Assembly (NCBI RefSeq): GCF_037975245.1
Contig: NC_092572.1
Coordinates: forward strand, 11,791,769 to 11,855,768
Direction of reading: 5' to 3'
Origin: Apostichopus japonicus
Taxonomy: Eukaryota > Echinodermata > Holothuroidea > Aspidochirotida > Stichopodidae
Length of the DNA: 64,000 bases
The position numbers were made by a program, and so were the translations under genes. Below the pieces are notes generated by a model that was not told the origin of the DNA, made no database searches, and saw nothing but the letters and a program-made list of their open reading frames with translations. Shown here piece by piece: positions 11,879-23,600 of this stretch; position 1 is the stretch's first letter, and the number at the start of each line of letters is the position of its first letter.

Positions 11879-12505
11879 TTGAATGGTATATTGTTCCGGC
11901 AGTCAGGAGCTTGATAAATTAATTGATCTCATTATATTAATAGAGAAGAATGAACTTGTACATTTAGGTCAAAAGATAATCGATTTGGAACCAACAATTC
12001 CATAACTTCATGAAACACCTTCCAAAGCACTGATTTCTATTTCCTATTTCAATTTCCATAGGTCAAGTATCACGAGAGAGACCGACTGGAATCGTACATT
12101 GAAAGTAGGATGCTGGAGTTGCAGCCTCACTGCAGCCCCGATGCAGCCCCGATGCAGCATCACTGCAGCCAGGCTGTGTAGCACTACACATATATATTGA
12201 ATGGTATATTGTTCCGGCAGTCAGGAGCTTGATAAATTAATTGATCTCATTATATTAATAGAGAAGAATGAACTTGTACATTTAGGTCAAAAGATAATCG
12301 ATTTGGAACCAACAATTCCATAACTTCATGAAACACCTTCCAAAGCACTGATTTCTATTTCCTATTTCAATTTCCATAGGTCAAGTATCACGAGAGAGAC
12401 CGACTGGAATCGTACATTGAAAGTAGGATGCTGGAGTTGCAGCCTCACTGCAGCCCCGATGCAGCCCGATGCAGCATCACTGCAGCCAGGCTGTGTAGCA
12501 CTACA
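11879..12505 (+). repeat. Nearly perfect 318-bp tandem duplication
   Basis: Copy 1 is 11879-12188 and copy 2 is 12197-12505, joined by a short (AT) linker (CATATATA). The only difference I see is one missing C in the GCAGCC-rich 3' part of copy 2. Each copy holds a polypyrimidine tract, an acceptor and a short open frame. Confidence 0.95.
12062..12181 (+). CDS. Candidate terminal coding exon, duplicate A
   Basis: The sequence CTATTTCAATTTCCATAG is a strong 3' splice site, ending at 12061. The phase-0 frame then reads VKYHERDRLESYIESRMLEL, followed by a Cys/His/Gln-rich tail (39 residues) to TAG at 12179-12181. The first 20 residues are charged and helix-like, as in a coiled-coil end. The tail is written by GCAGCC-type repeats and looks less constrained. 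I do not recognise the family. The whole exon and about 180 bp of upstream intron-like DNA are repeated 318 bp downstream, so the two would be alternative last exons if transcribed. No upstream exon is identified, and the coding call rests on the splice site plus peptide appearance. Confidence 0.35.
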   Translation, partial: VKYHERDRLESYIESRMLELQPHCSPDAAPMQHHCSQAV

Positions 12506-12526
12506 AGCACCACTGGTTTGCAATGA
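12380..12526 (+). CDS. Candidate terminal coding exon, duplicate B (frameshifted tail)
   Basis: This copy has the same acceptor (ends 12379) and the same first 29 codons as duplicate A. A single C deletion in the GATGCAGCCC repeat then shifts the frame. The tail becomes Arg/Ser/Thr-rich (ARCSITAARLCSTTST) and runs past the duplicate-A stop to TGA at 12524-12526, giving 48 residues. The shared N-terminal part is VKYHERDRLESYIESR. If both exons are used, transcripts would differ only at the C-terminus. The frameshift may equally mean that this copy, or both, is non-functional. Confidence 0.3.
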   Translation, partial: VKYHERDRLESYIESRMLELQPHCSPDAARCSITAARLCSTTSTTGLQ

Positions 12527-12529
12527 TCA

Positions 12530-13610
12530 TCTCTTGTTGTATATAGTGTAACGCTAACTCAGTCTAAGATTCTGGGGCGTCCAAATATTCCCTGCTGAGG
12601 ACTGGTGGTGGTATGGAAACAAATGCGGCTTGGATGGTTGTATGTTAGTAACGACGAGCCTTAAATCTCGCTATTACATGCAAAAGATATAACACATAGA
12701 TAAACGAGTAAAGAACAAGCGCTGTGTAGATTTTGCAATCTATTACTATAACCAGCCACGGTACAAACAATACATCGGCACGAAGCCCTCAATAATAGGT
12801 AGAAAACATGCACTTAACGATAATGGTCACAAACGAGGTCTCAATACCGAAGTAGAGTCCTATAACAATACATACAAAAGTGTATAAAAGACGAATACAA
12901 GACAGATACAAGTACGACTACGATGGTCGGAGCCAGGGCTACTACCGAACCAAACGATTCAGATCGGGAGCGAAGACTGGTCACAATTCTTGAGGTCTGC
13001 TTCAGCTGAGCTGGTGAGCAGACATCACGTGACCTGTAATTATTACGTAATGTAGCCTACGACAAATAGAGGGCGACATATACGATGACCAACAGCATCA
13101 CAATAGAATCAGGAGATTTGTAATTACTGCTACAGATTTTCTGTTTGACACAGTGCCTTTTAAGATATATTTTGTGAGGCTTTATCAGACAGGCTAAAAT
13201 ACCCCCCCCCCCCAATGTATAAAGTCCACGACGAAAAAATTTCCAACTTTTAAGGTTTGCAGTATTTGAATCATCATGAGGCAGAAATAGATGACCTACC
13301 TAGCCTGACATATAATTCCTGCACAAACAGTGCAGCAGGGATTCAAACTTGCTCCCTGGTCGTCTGTATCACAATGTAGGCCATTTTGCTCTGCTTTGAA
13401 AAACCTGAATCGATTTGTGGATGAAAATCAATTCCTGTTGTCCTTTTAAAACTGACGGCTGAGGAGATTTAAAATGGGGCCCCGATTCCGAACCACACGA
13501 CTTGGAGAAACTATATACATATCCACCACAGCATACTTTAAGCTGAGCTACATCAAAAAAATCACACGAGGGATGCTTTCTTTAATGTCGTAAAATCAAG
13601 CTGGTCACAG
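12530..13610. other. Non-coding DNA with C12 run
   Basis: C12 lies at 13202-13213. Nothing else was recognised. Confidence 0.45.
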
Positions 13611-13617
13611 GTTGGAG

Positions 13618-13985
13618 CGTCAAGCAGAGAAACACACACAATTATGAGGACACATACATAGTGAGGCAGAGGAACACACACGAATATGAGGACACATATA
13701 GTCAGGCAGAGAAACACACACAAAATTATGAGAACACATATATAGTCAAGCAGAGAAACACACACCATTATGAGGACACATATAGTCAAGCAGAGAAACA
13801 CACACCATTATGAGGACACATATAGTCAAGCATAGAAACACACACCATTATGAAGACACATATAGTCAAGCAGAGAACACACACCATTATGAAGACACAT
13901 ATAGTCAAGAAGAGAAACACACACCATTATGAAGACACATATAGTCAAGAGACTCAAGCAGAGAACACACACAATTATGAGGACA
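13618..13985 (+). repeat. Minisatellite, about 40-bp unit, about 9 copies
   Basis: The unit is ACACACACCATTATGAGGAC followed by ACATATAGTCAAGCAGAGAA, with small indels (39-43 bp). The reverse strand gives repetitive Cys/Val/Leu frames that are artefacts of the array. Confidence 0.9.
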
Positions 13986-13989
13986 CAAA

Positions 13990-15570
13990 TGTACTGTAAT
14001 ATACCAAACAGTAACATTTTCTGTATAATGAAACTCCAAATTGACAGAAATGTTGTCAAAATTAAGTGTAAAATTGATATTGCAGGATTTATACACTGTA
14101 CATGTTTTGTTTTGAATTTATTTCCTAGTTTGTTCCTAAGGTGATGAACTCGGAAGGTCTTAAAAAAATCCTAATTTGTCACATTCCATTAGATCTCCTA
14201 ACAACTTCAAAACAGAAAAAACACATTTAATTCAATCATCTGCATAAAAAGTCGGCTACAACTTTGAACCACAATGAACTAAAATGGCGATACTGTACCT
14301 CTTTCAAAGACTTATATCAAATTCTCAAACTGACAGAACAGTCGATTTTTTAGTAGAACATCTTTTAAAAATGAGGTAAGGATAATATTTCCACTTTTTC
14401 TTTATCATAAGAATTAGAGAATACTGCTCTCTACCAACTATTTCCAGTGAAGTCAAAAGTATCAATTTCTGCTTGCAATTGAATGTTGAACAAAGATGGA
14501 AATTGTCCTGGTTTGACTGCTGAATTAACCACTTTTCTTCTCCTTCTCTGTTGGCCAACCCTCTTCCCTAGTGGGGTGCCATTATCCTCACAGTGGGAAC
14601 ACACATAAGATCATTTAGATGAAACGGATAGTCCCTGTTTTCTAAATGGAATCTTCCAAATAGAGGCAAAAACTGATGGATGGGATATTGGTTGACAACT
14701 GACTGCAGAAACAGAAAACTGACCATTGATTGTATAATATTACTCTTAAGATATCTAATTACAACTAATTAACGCATTAGGTAAGTGATCACATCCAAAG
14801 TGAAGATAAAACTTTAATAGATCATTGTCTGATTTTTTCGTTCTCCAAACAACTTCTGAAATGGTAGTTTAACTGTTCATAACAGTTCTGGTTTAAGTGC
14901 AATATCTCTCCTACCTTCTACCCCCCCCCCCCTCTCTCCCAGCCCTTCCAACCAAAAAAACATCACTTAGTGCCTTAAGAATAATGATACTAACAAAAAC
15001 AAAACCTGTTTATGAAGAACTAAGAATCACGTTTCAGAAATTATAACCCACGGCAAAAAGGAGGTGTTATGAATGCATCGACCAGGAATGTTCCATCGTT
15101 CCTGTAGGGGTATGGATCGTTTAGCCCTGACACCAGAATTGGCACCCATGGTCACGTAATTGGAATTCATAACATGTACAGGTGTAAGCCATATCTTAGT
15201 GATTCGCTGTACCAACAGAAACCGCGGAAAATGGCAACTCAATACAGTAACTTGGTAAATTATGCCTACCATGGTATGCTTGGGTGTGTGCTCTTGAATG
15301 TAACAGTGCGAACAACATGATGACAGGATGACGCACGACATTCCAGAATGTGGAAAATTAACCTCTTTTTACTCAAAGAATATTTATTGAATGAAACATT
15401 ATAATTTCTTTTCGTTATAGACAGATCAGGATTGTATAAGTTCATGCTTATCAACATTTAAGTAAAATTGCAAACACTTTTTCACTTTCAAAATTATTGA
15501 TAAACTGCATTCTTTCAAGGTTTTTCAGTTCAGTTGTAAATGTTTGTTTTCATTTCCTAGTTCAAGAGTT
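13990..15570. other. Non-coding DNA with C12 run
   Basis: C12 lies at 14921-14932. A 104-codon minus frame at 15027-15341 is unrecognised and overlaps plus-strand open frames, so it is not called. Confidence 0.35.
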
Positions 15571-15575
15571 TCTTT

Positions 15576-15735
15576 CATGCTAATTGCTGGCAAGAGGCAA
15601 TTAAATGTCTTGATCATCAACATATCAAGCCACCAAGGTTACAGGTTTATCTCACATGCTAATTGATAGCAAGAGACAATTAAATGCCTCGATCATTGAC
15701 ACACTAAGCCATGAAGGTTACAAGATTATCTCACA
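15576..15735 (+). repeat. 79-bp tandem duplication with conserved TAATTG cores
   Basis: Two diverged copies start CATGCTAATTG at 15576 and 15655. Both keep CATGCTAATTG, a central CAATTAAATG and TATCTCAC near the end. The retained cores resemble POU/homeodomain sites. A regulatory role is inference. Confidence 0.7.
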
Positions 15736-15739
15736 AGAA

Positions 15740-16420
15740 ATTGAAAGCTGCTGTTCTTGTGTATCATGAGATATTTCTATAAACCCTAACGCAGACAATT
15801 AGACAGACTATACATGTCATGTACAGTAAATTAATAAAATTTTACAAATTCCTACAATCTCCTATAAATTTCATCCCAAATATCGCTCCAACGAAACGAT
15901 GTTGCTTGAAATATTTTAATTCCGAGAGTCTATTTAGAGATACTGAATAGGCATCTCACAAACCAAACAGTTAATTAACAATAATTATCACGGCCTTCAA
16001 CGGTATCGAGTCCAGAACCTTACGGGGACAGCCAATGAGAATCAAGTGTTCCGTTCGTGAGGTACCCCCTCCCCCTTCCCCCCCCTGGCCCCAATAGAAG
16101 AGGTTCAACCCAGACTTTGTATCCTGACATGGATGTCTCTCAGCACAATGAAGAAGCCACGACAGATGAAGAACCCTTCACACAGTAATGAAATTAGAAT
16201 GCCGGTACAGTAATACATCAGAGGAGCACACTTAGCACTGTATACCCTCCAGCACTCACCCACCCCCCCCCCGCCATCCCCCTTCCACTTTTATCACATG
16301 ACTATAAAATACTTAAAATATCAAGACATTACTACTCAAGACTTTACTTCTTTTCTTTTCTATTTCTTGGACCATTATTTTTCTTTTAAGTGCTTCCTTT
16401 CCGACCAATTCGTATTGTCA
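15740..16420. other. Non-coding DNA, C-rich patches
   Basis: C-rich tracts lie at about 16065-16090 and 16257-16285. No gene could be supported. Confidence 0.4.
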
Positions 16421-16426
16421 TCTCGC

Positions 16427-16554
16427 TTAACGAAAGACCGTCGCGTCCTTGACGCAAAAATCCGAGCGGATCCTTATTTTGCGAGTGTCTGCAGACGACG
16501 ACGATTCGTCCTCAGCCCGGCGTTTGATCAAGTTTCTCTTCAGCTTAATATAAC
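16427..16554 (-). CDS. Candidate terminal exon in a GC-rich patch, unknown protein
   Basis: On the minus strand CCCCCCCTCGGGCAG forms an acceptor just right of 16554. The following frame (phase 1) reads YIKLKRNLIKRRAEDESSSS and then ADTRKIRIRSDFCVKDATVF, with TAA at 16427-16429. The peptide is basic with a Ser run, and codons are GC-richer than the surroundings. Local GC enrichment makes stops rarer, so open frames are expected here by chance on both strands (a plus frame overlaps). No homology is recognised and no partner exon was found. Confidence 0.25.
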
Positions 16555-16559
16555 CTGCC

Positions 16560-18260
16560 CGAGGGGGGGGTTTAAGCAAACCGTGATAATCCACATCGTA
16601 GAGCACATATGACTCACAGAAACATGAAGGACCCTCCCCCCAGGGAGTTGCTTTCAAAAAAAAATTTTGTCTTAAGATACAGTCCGTTTTGTGATGACGA
16701 GCGGATATGATCATCGGAGACTACTGTTAGACCACAGACGTCCACGAACGGAATTTATGCAGCGAGATGCGGAGATGCAACCTCTCCATCTCGCTGTCAC
16801 TCTCCGAAGACAAAAGATTATACCATCGGAAAATCTCATTTTCCTTTCTGACTTTTTGTAACATTCCGATATCTTTTTGTGATTGGCATTTGCGAAAATC
16901 AGGTGGAATCGTGTTTCAAAACGAAACTTGTCACTTTAAATGAGCGAGGGAAACATTATAGCTTATTCTCCCGGGGGTAAACTATGTGTCATGAATAACA
17001 CATGACAGAAATGTTCTCATAGAATAGCAACTTTAACTGGATTTCATATCTCGAGTATGATTTTTGAAGTCCTCCTCTTCAGGAGATTGAGTGGCTTTTG
17101 TCGGTTGTAGCCACATCTTCGAAATTTGAGAATTCTGGGTTTTTTTGGTGAGAAAAGTGAAAATTAAAACATATTAGATACGGTAGATGATCTTCCCTTA
17201 AGCTACAGGAAAGAAACTGAATACTGTTCAAGTGTTTCACGAGAGAAAATGTCTTTCAACTTGGAAAAACAAATAACTGAAAATCTCGACGAATCTTTAG
17301 TTGAGGGACACGAAGGGGGAAAATATGGATAAGTATCTGTAACTTGTAACCATATATATATGGTTCTCCCAATCTACAGACTAACTGTTGAACCTGCAAA
17401 GTGTTAGAGAGGTGTGTCTTAAATCTTTGACGACAAATTACCTCTTGAATGGTGGACGGGGGGGGGGGACAAAAGTCCCATCAAATTTGTCTCAGTATAC
17501 AGGAATATGGATTAGATGAAGAGTTTGCAAATACAGTGCATGCAATGTGCACTGGGAATGAACCATACAAACATCTATACAAAAAGCCCTACAAAGAAAG
17601 ACTTAGAAGAGGCTTTAATATTCCAATTTGCTCAACAATATTAATTCAAATTTTTCTACCCAAACAGCAAACTTACAAACACACATATACACAGACTATA
17701 ACCTGGACTGCATAATACCTTACACATGCCTATAACTCAGCACGGAATCAGCACATTGTTGTTACATAATTAACTTTTCATATTCAGTTTACTACCCTAT
17801 GCTTAACTTCTTTTTTTTTGCACAAAACTGATCTATTGCCTAGTTTAATAGTCTGGAAAAGGCTGGATATTGTTTCAAACCTTGACAGAATAATTTACCT
17901 TTCCCAACCCGGAACGTATTTGTTCTAATCAAGCATGTGCAGGTGCAGAGATTCACCTGCAGGGTGCTGGTATCACATTCTAACATATGAAGTCATTGGC
18001 CAGCTTATATTAGCAATTTGTCACATGGTTAAATGAATAGCAAGGAATTTCAATTTAAATCCTACTGAAATTATTGATTTTTTTAATACAAAATTACAAA
18101 GTTAAACAAATTTGCTAATTTCCAAATTTAATCTCTGTCGTCACAGCCACATCCTCAAGGAGTATTTTTTTCTTCTCCTTCTTTTACCATGGCGTTAAGG
18201 TTTCAAGGACAAAGAAAAAATCCTGTACTATTAAACAAGGCATAGTGAAAAAAGAGAAAA
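16560..18260. other. Non-coding DNA
   Basis: G11 lies at 17458-17468. A plus frame at 17449-17715 includes EYGLDEEFANTVHAMCTGNE, which is protein-like but has no recognised family and begins inside the G-run. It is not called as a gene. Confidence 0.35.
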
Positions 18261-18268
18261 CATAACAT

Positions 18269-18298
18269 GGGGAGGGGGAGGGGGAGGGGGGAGGGGGT
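18269..18298 (+). repeat. G-quadruplex-type tract
   Basis: Five G-runs of 4-6 separated by single A. It fits the G4 consensus on the plus strand. Confidence 0.8.
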
Positions 18299-18520
18299 AC
18301 ACTGTCAACTTCATACAATATTTCACTCATGTCACAATCAATACTTCTTTATGGTTACTACTATAAAATCCTCTCATCGCTCTGGTCTTTCACCTTAGGT
18401 CTCTTACCGTTGTTGTGTCTAATAATCTTGCTCTATTCATTGCTCATTTGTCCAATTTAATTTAACTGTTCTGTCCGTCCATCTGTGTCTCTTAATGTGT
18501 TCTTAGTTTGTTTTCATTTC

Positions 18521-18575
18521 AGTTAGCCTCTGAAGAAGATCCTGGCTAGGAATCGAAACGTCAGTCCCTCTAACT
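18521..18575 (+). ncRNA. Degenerate hammerhead-ribozyme-like motif, Penelope-like element tail
   Basis: The order is helix I strand AGTTAG (18521-18526), core CTGAAGA (18530-18536), helix II GATCCT-GGCT-AGGAATC, core GAAA with C (18555-18559), loop GTCA, then GTC (18564-18566) and the helix I partner CTAACT (18570-18575). The core matches CUGANGA...GAAA...NUH, and helix III would be only two pairs, as in minimal hammerheads of Penelope-like elements and retrozymes. There is an extra A before helix II, a bulge inside it and a 3x3 mismatch beside the core, so it is probably decayed and inactive. Confidence 0.45.
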
Positions 18576-18599
18576 TTAAACAGGCTATAAAAAAATCTG

Positions 18600-19700
18600 T
18601 AGATATATTCTTTCATTACTCCTTTCTTGAACCTTGGAAGAAATATTAAATTGTGAAGGCTCCCGAGAAAGCCTCAGAATAAACTTTCTCAAATGTCCTA
18701 ATTTATTCCATTCAATCATGTAAATTTTACATACTTTTGGCATGTGGAGGTCTTCGGGGAAGGAAGAAAAAACTATGTTGATATTTGAAATGAACCAATT
18801 CGACTTCAAAAGAAATAACTAAATTTAAAATTTCCCTTTAAATTGGTTGACTTCTACAAACGCAGATATTTTAGAGGTTAAAAACGTACCACACAATGTT
18901 ATATATAGCTATAGCTGGGGTTGTTGACTGTTGGCATCTACATCAACAATCTTTCTTCCTTTCCTAACAGGAAATTACACTTTCACTGGATGAAATTTAA
19001 AGTTGTATTTTGTGTTGGGTAATGCAACCTTTTTGTACTTTTGAAAGAGCCTTGTAATGTTCAAATATCTGAATGCATGTGTACATCTTGTCATGTTCTG
19101 ATCTCCCTCCCCACCCCCCCCCCCATCCATATACTTTTCCCACTTGTGTTCTACAGCAAAAGGCCACAGATTTGCATTTGGGTCGTAGAATTTTTCCAGA
19201 TTAAAAATTAATCTAGTTTTAGTAGCTAATCAATCCCCTTGTTCTACAGTGGGTAGGTTTTCCTGCATTTTGAGAATCGGTTCTAGGTCATGGTTCAATC
19301 AATCGTGGGTCTTGAGTCATGGGTCTTAGGTCGTGGGTCGAAAGTCTTAAACTTTGCATCTGACTGCTGTTCTATAGCTTGCAATTACTCTTCATCAATA
19401 AAACTAGTCACTAACAGACCCCATACAAACAGATATACCAATTAATAGAAGTTTGATGAAGCGAATTAACTTCCTTCTGGTTTCCAAGAATCCACCGAAA
19501 ATGTAAATACCAAGTTCGATTCGAATCGATAAACAATTCTGGTAAAGTCACACTAGATTCAGGAGGAGGAGGGGTGTGACCTTAAGAGGAATATTGTGGG
19601 CACATGAGGGGGGGGGGGGTGTAACAGGTTCATAGACTAGGATCGATCATTGTGCGTATGAGTAACTATATGAAGAACGAGACTGGATATTTCAGACGGA
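18600..19700. other. Non-coding DNA
   Basis: C11 lies at 19114-19124 and G12 at 19608-19619. A patch at 19265-19345 repeats GGGTCTTAGGTCGTGGGTC-like words imperfectly. No gene was seen. Confidence 0.4.
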
Positions 19701-19702
19701 CA

Positions 19703-20630
19703 AAAAGTCTGCAAATATACATGTCACTTGTAAGACAACAATAATCAATGGTACTTATACTGTATAGTTATCTATAAGTCTGCTTTATATACATGTCACT
19801 TGTAACACAACAATAATCAATGGTACTTATACTGTATAGTTATCTTAAAGTCTGCATATATATACATATCACTTGTAAGACAGCAATTATCAATGGTACT
19901 AGTTATACAGTATAGCTATCTTAAAGTCTGCATATACACATGTCACTTGTAAGACAACAATTATCAATGGTACTTATACTGTATAGTTATCTTAAAGTCT
20001 GCATATACACATGTCACTTGTAAGACAACAATAATCAATGGTACTTATACTGTATAGTTATCTTAAAGTCTGCATCATCATACATATCACTTGTAAGACA
20101 ACAATTATCAATGGTACTTATACTATATAGTTATCTTAAAGTCTGCATATATATACATATCACTTGTAAGACAGCAATTATCAATGGTACTAGTTATACA
20201 GTATAGTTACCTTAAAGTCTGCATATACACATGTCACTTGTAAGACAACAATTATCAATGGTACTTATACTGTATAGTTATCTTAAAGTCTGCATCATAT
20301 TGTCACTTGTAAGACAACAATAATCAATGGTACTTATAATGTATAGTTATCTTAAAGTCTGCATATACACATGTCACTTGTAAGACAACAATTATCAATG
20401 GTACTTATACTGTATAGTTATCTTAAAGTCTGCATATACACATGTCACTTGTAAGACAACAATAATCAATGGTACTTATACTGTATAGTTATCTTAAAGT
20501 CTGCATATGTCACTTGTAAGACAACAATTATCAATGGTACTAATACTGTATAGTTATCTTAAAGTCTGCCTATATACATATCACTTGTAAGACAATAATA
20601 ATCAATGGTATTCTATACTGTATAGTTATA
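19703..20630 (+). repeat. 71-bp satellite-like array, 13 copies
   Basis: Each unit contains CACTTGTAAGACAACAATAA then TCAATGGTACTTATACTG then TATAGTTATCTTAAAGTCTG. Copies alternate between AATAATC and AATTATC. A distinctive variant (CAGCAATTATC with ACTAGTTATACAG) occurs twice about 0.29 kb apart, implying amplification of multi-unit blocks. Confidence 0.95.
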
Positions 20631-20639
20631 TTCTTTGAC

Positions 20640-23600
20640 AAACAAAACATCCAAATTATCTCTCTGTCAATTGATAGCAACTCAATTAATCGCTGCTGAC
20701 AACAATGTCGCCTGAGTTACTGAAATCCACCGATGTGCCTGGATGACATACGATAGTAAAATCAAAGATGTGATCAGTGACACTTTCAAGTTGACACAAG
20801 TTCCTTGCAAACAAGTTCAATGACACTGTAAATTTGACTTTAAATAACCAAAAAAAATATATCAAAGTAAATCATCAAAAGGTATCATCAAAACAAGTAA
20901 AATTGATATAAACCACAGGGATACAAAAATAATAATGATAATAATATCAAAACTAGACCGTGAATCAACAACCTGGAAGAAGGAAGTTTCTTTCACCCCT
21001 TAGTGGTATTTTTTTTATATGGTTAGGTTATTCACATGTACGTATCAAGGAAACATATTTGCAAATTTAATTTCTCAAATGCTTTAATTCATTCTAGCTG
21101 CCACCTGACAAAATAAAACAAAACACACAAAAAACAGAAAAACACCTCCATATCTGGGTCTACATGTGTTGTTTCCAAATTTTAAAATTATATGAGATAT
21201 TCACGCTATAGGTCTGAAAGCAAAACCCGAAATCTGATGCCGGGTTAACCGCGAGGCACGTCATAAGTTACCCCTCTCGGTCGAATTACGAGAGACTCCG
21301 ATAAGCCCTCAGCCATAAACCACGGAAGGCTGCAGTATTAGAGAAGGGGAGGACCAAATTAAAAAACCTGGCAAATCACTGGGAGTAACCAATGATCTAA
21401 TCGTCCTCTAGTCACAAAACTAATAATCTGTTTCAACGTCAAACAAAAGAGTCAAACGAACAGACTCGCAGGCATCATTACGGACCAGCGAATCTTTCGC
21501 CGAAACACGCCCAGAGGTGATGCAGATTCTTGAAGATGAGAAGAAAGAGAGAACAGGAAAGGGGAGAGGAAAAGACGCCTCTTCTGATATGCCCATGTGT
21601 GAGGCGTTCGTTCTCAAATTGAGAGTTAAGAGCTGGGAAAACTCAAATTCAAAAGCTGAAGGGGCTTGAAAACACACCTTCGAGAGGGGAAAGATTTACA
21701 TTAAATTCGCGTGCATGCATAACATGTACTGAAAGAGGAAACAGTCGGGCTGGTGAAGGTCTGAATTTAACAACTTGGATGCAAAAAAAACTGATTGGCT
21801 GGAAGCTATTTAGTCTGTATGGTGATGAATCAGAGTTTTTGAATGGAATGGGTGAATCATAGCTTAGATGATACTTCTACAAACGCCGCATTCCGTCAAT
21901 ATCTTGCGATGCCTAACATAAAGCTACAGAGTCGAAAATATTTCTACGAGTAATTTCCTCTGATAGGATCATTCCTTCCATTCTACATGCTTTTGTGATG
22001 TCCATAGAAAAATGAGTTGTGCAATGATGTGTGCTCTTTGGACCACTATGCTCTCACTATCTATTGAAACTTGATTAAAAGACTAAGACTAAGTTCTATT
22101 TAACCGAATCCAAAACAACTGAAATTGGGTAAATAATATATAACAAACAGTCAACAGATTTAGCCCCAAAAGTTAGTGTAATTGCAAAAGATATGAACCT
22201 GGATCAAAATATGACTGACACTTGCCCTATTAACCTCCCCCCTCCTGTTTCCCTTCCCCTTCCCCCAATATAGCAGTAACATTTCACCCTGTTTGGGAAT
22301 AAGGTTGTGCAAAACATGCAGTTACAGTGTAAAATTAACTTTTCAAGATGTCATAAAGGGAAATGAGAATATTCCCTCCAACACTCGGCATGAATAAACT
22401 TTGGTCTAACCATCTATAATAATACATTACTGATATGTGCCTCTTACCAGAGCAGACTTTAATTCTTAACAGATATTATATCTACAACAAATGATCCTTC
22501 TGATATTCAAATGTTATGCTGACATCCCCCTCCCGAGCAAAGTAGACCCCCCACTTGCCGACACAGAGATGCAACACAACTACGAAGAGTTAATTTAAAT
22601 GTCCGATAAGAAAATATTTCAACAATTTTTTTCTTTCACCTCCTTTACACAGCTAGTGATGGCGACACTGAATAATTGTGCCAGAAATCAGTTGGTGTTT
22701 TTTAACTTAAAAGCTGTAAAAAATTATTTTAAAAAACCGAGTTATCTTCTTCATAATATATGATAACTATCTTTTACATAGTAATGTCTGGTTGTTGTAC
22801 CAATCATTATTTATTAATGCCCCAAAAAACAAGCCAAGATTCAAACACCCGGGATGATCAACTTGTTGATCGACTCAAAAGCGTCTCAAAATTGTGATTC
22901 TAGACTGCCTCGACATGGACGGCAAATTAACTCACAGAGTTTTAGTTTTCCAAGTTGCTAATTTATTCATGGAGAGACCCAAAAAATACCAAAGCATGCA
23001 CATCGACCCTATTTCAGTTGGTTCGTTATGGATTGTAAAAACAGATAACGACATAACGAAAAATATTCTTCATTTTCTCGTTTAATAGTAAAGCAATGTA
23101 AGCAGCCGCAGCAGTAGAAAGCTTGGGCGAACGGGCAAACAAAAATGGAAAATGAACAGACAACAACCTTAGAAGTAAATGCTCAAATTGTTGCAAATAT
23201 TTCTCGAGTATGAAATATGAAGCACTATTTTTTTTCTCTTTTTGAACAATTATAAAGAACTAACGAATTACAAATAACTTTTCATTGTGAGGGTTTAGAA
23301 AACACTAAATTGTAAAACCTTTATAAGCAACAGGCCACTTTTAAAAGTATCGTTTAGATCCTAAGTCCGCTTCTATTTTGTCCGTATAAATTCTCTTCTC
23401 AGAAGAGATCGTCAGATTGTCAGCTGACTCATGCTAATCATATGGTGATCAGACACGGATAAAGGTGTCCGACCTATCTCTCTAAGGAGTATCCCGTATT
23501 CCTCCCATTCATATTTACCGGTGAAATTTGATCAAGTATGAAAGTTTATGGCCTATTACTTCCCTCTCAAAATAAAAAAATTTATAAAAAAGCTTACTTC

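Noticed and set aside
13562-14096. Minus frames with CVLIMVCVSLLD repeats
   Set aside because: Translation of the 40-bp minisatellite.
16298-16612. 104-codon plus frame overlapping the minus candidate
   Set aside because: First half is low-complexity Phe/Tyr/Leu and the rest is open because of local GC content.
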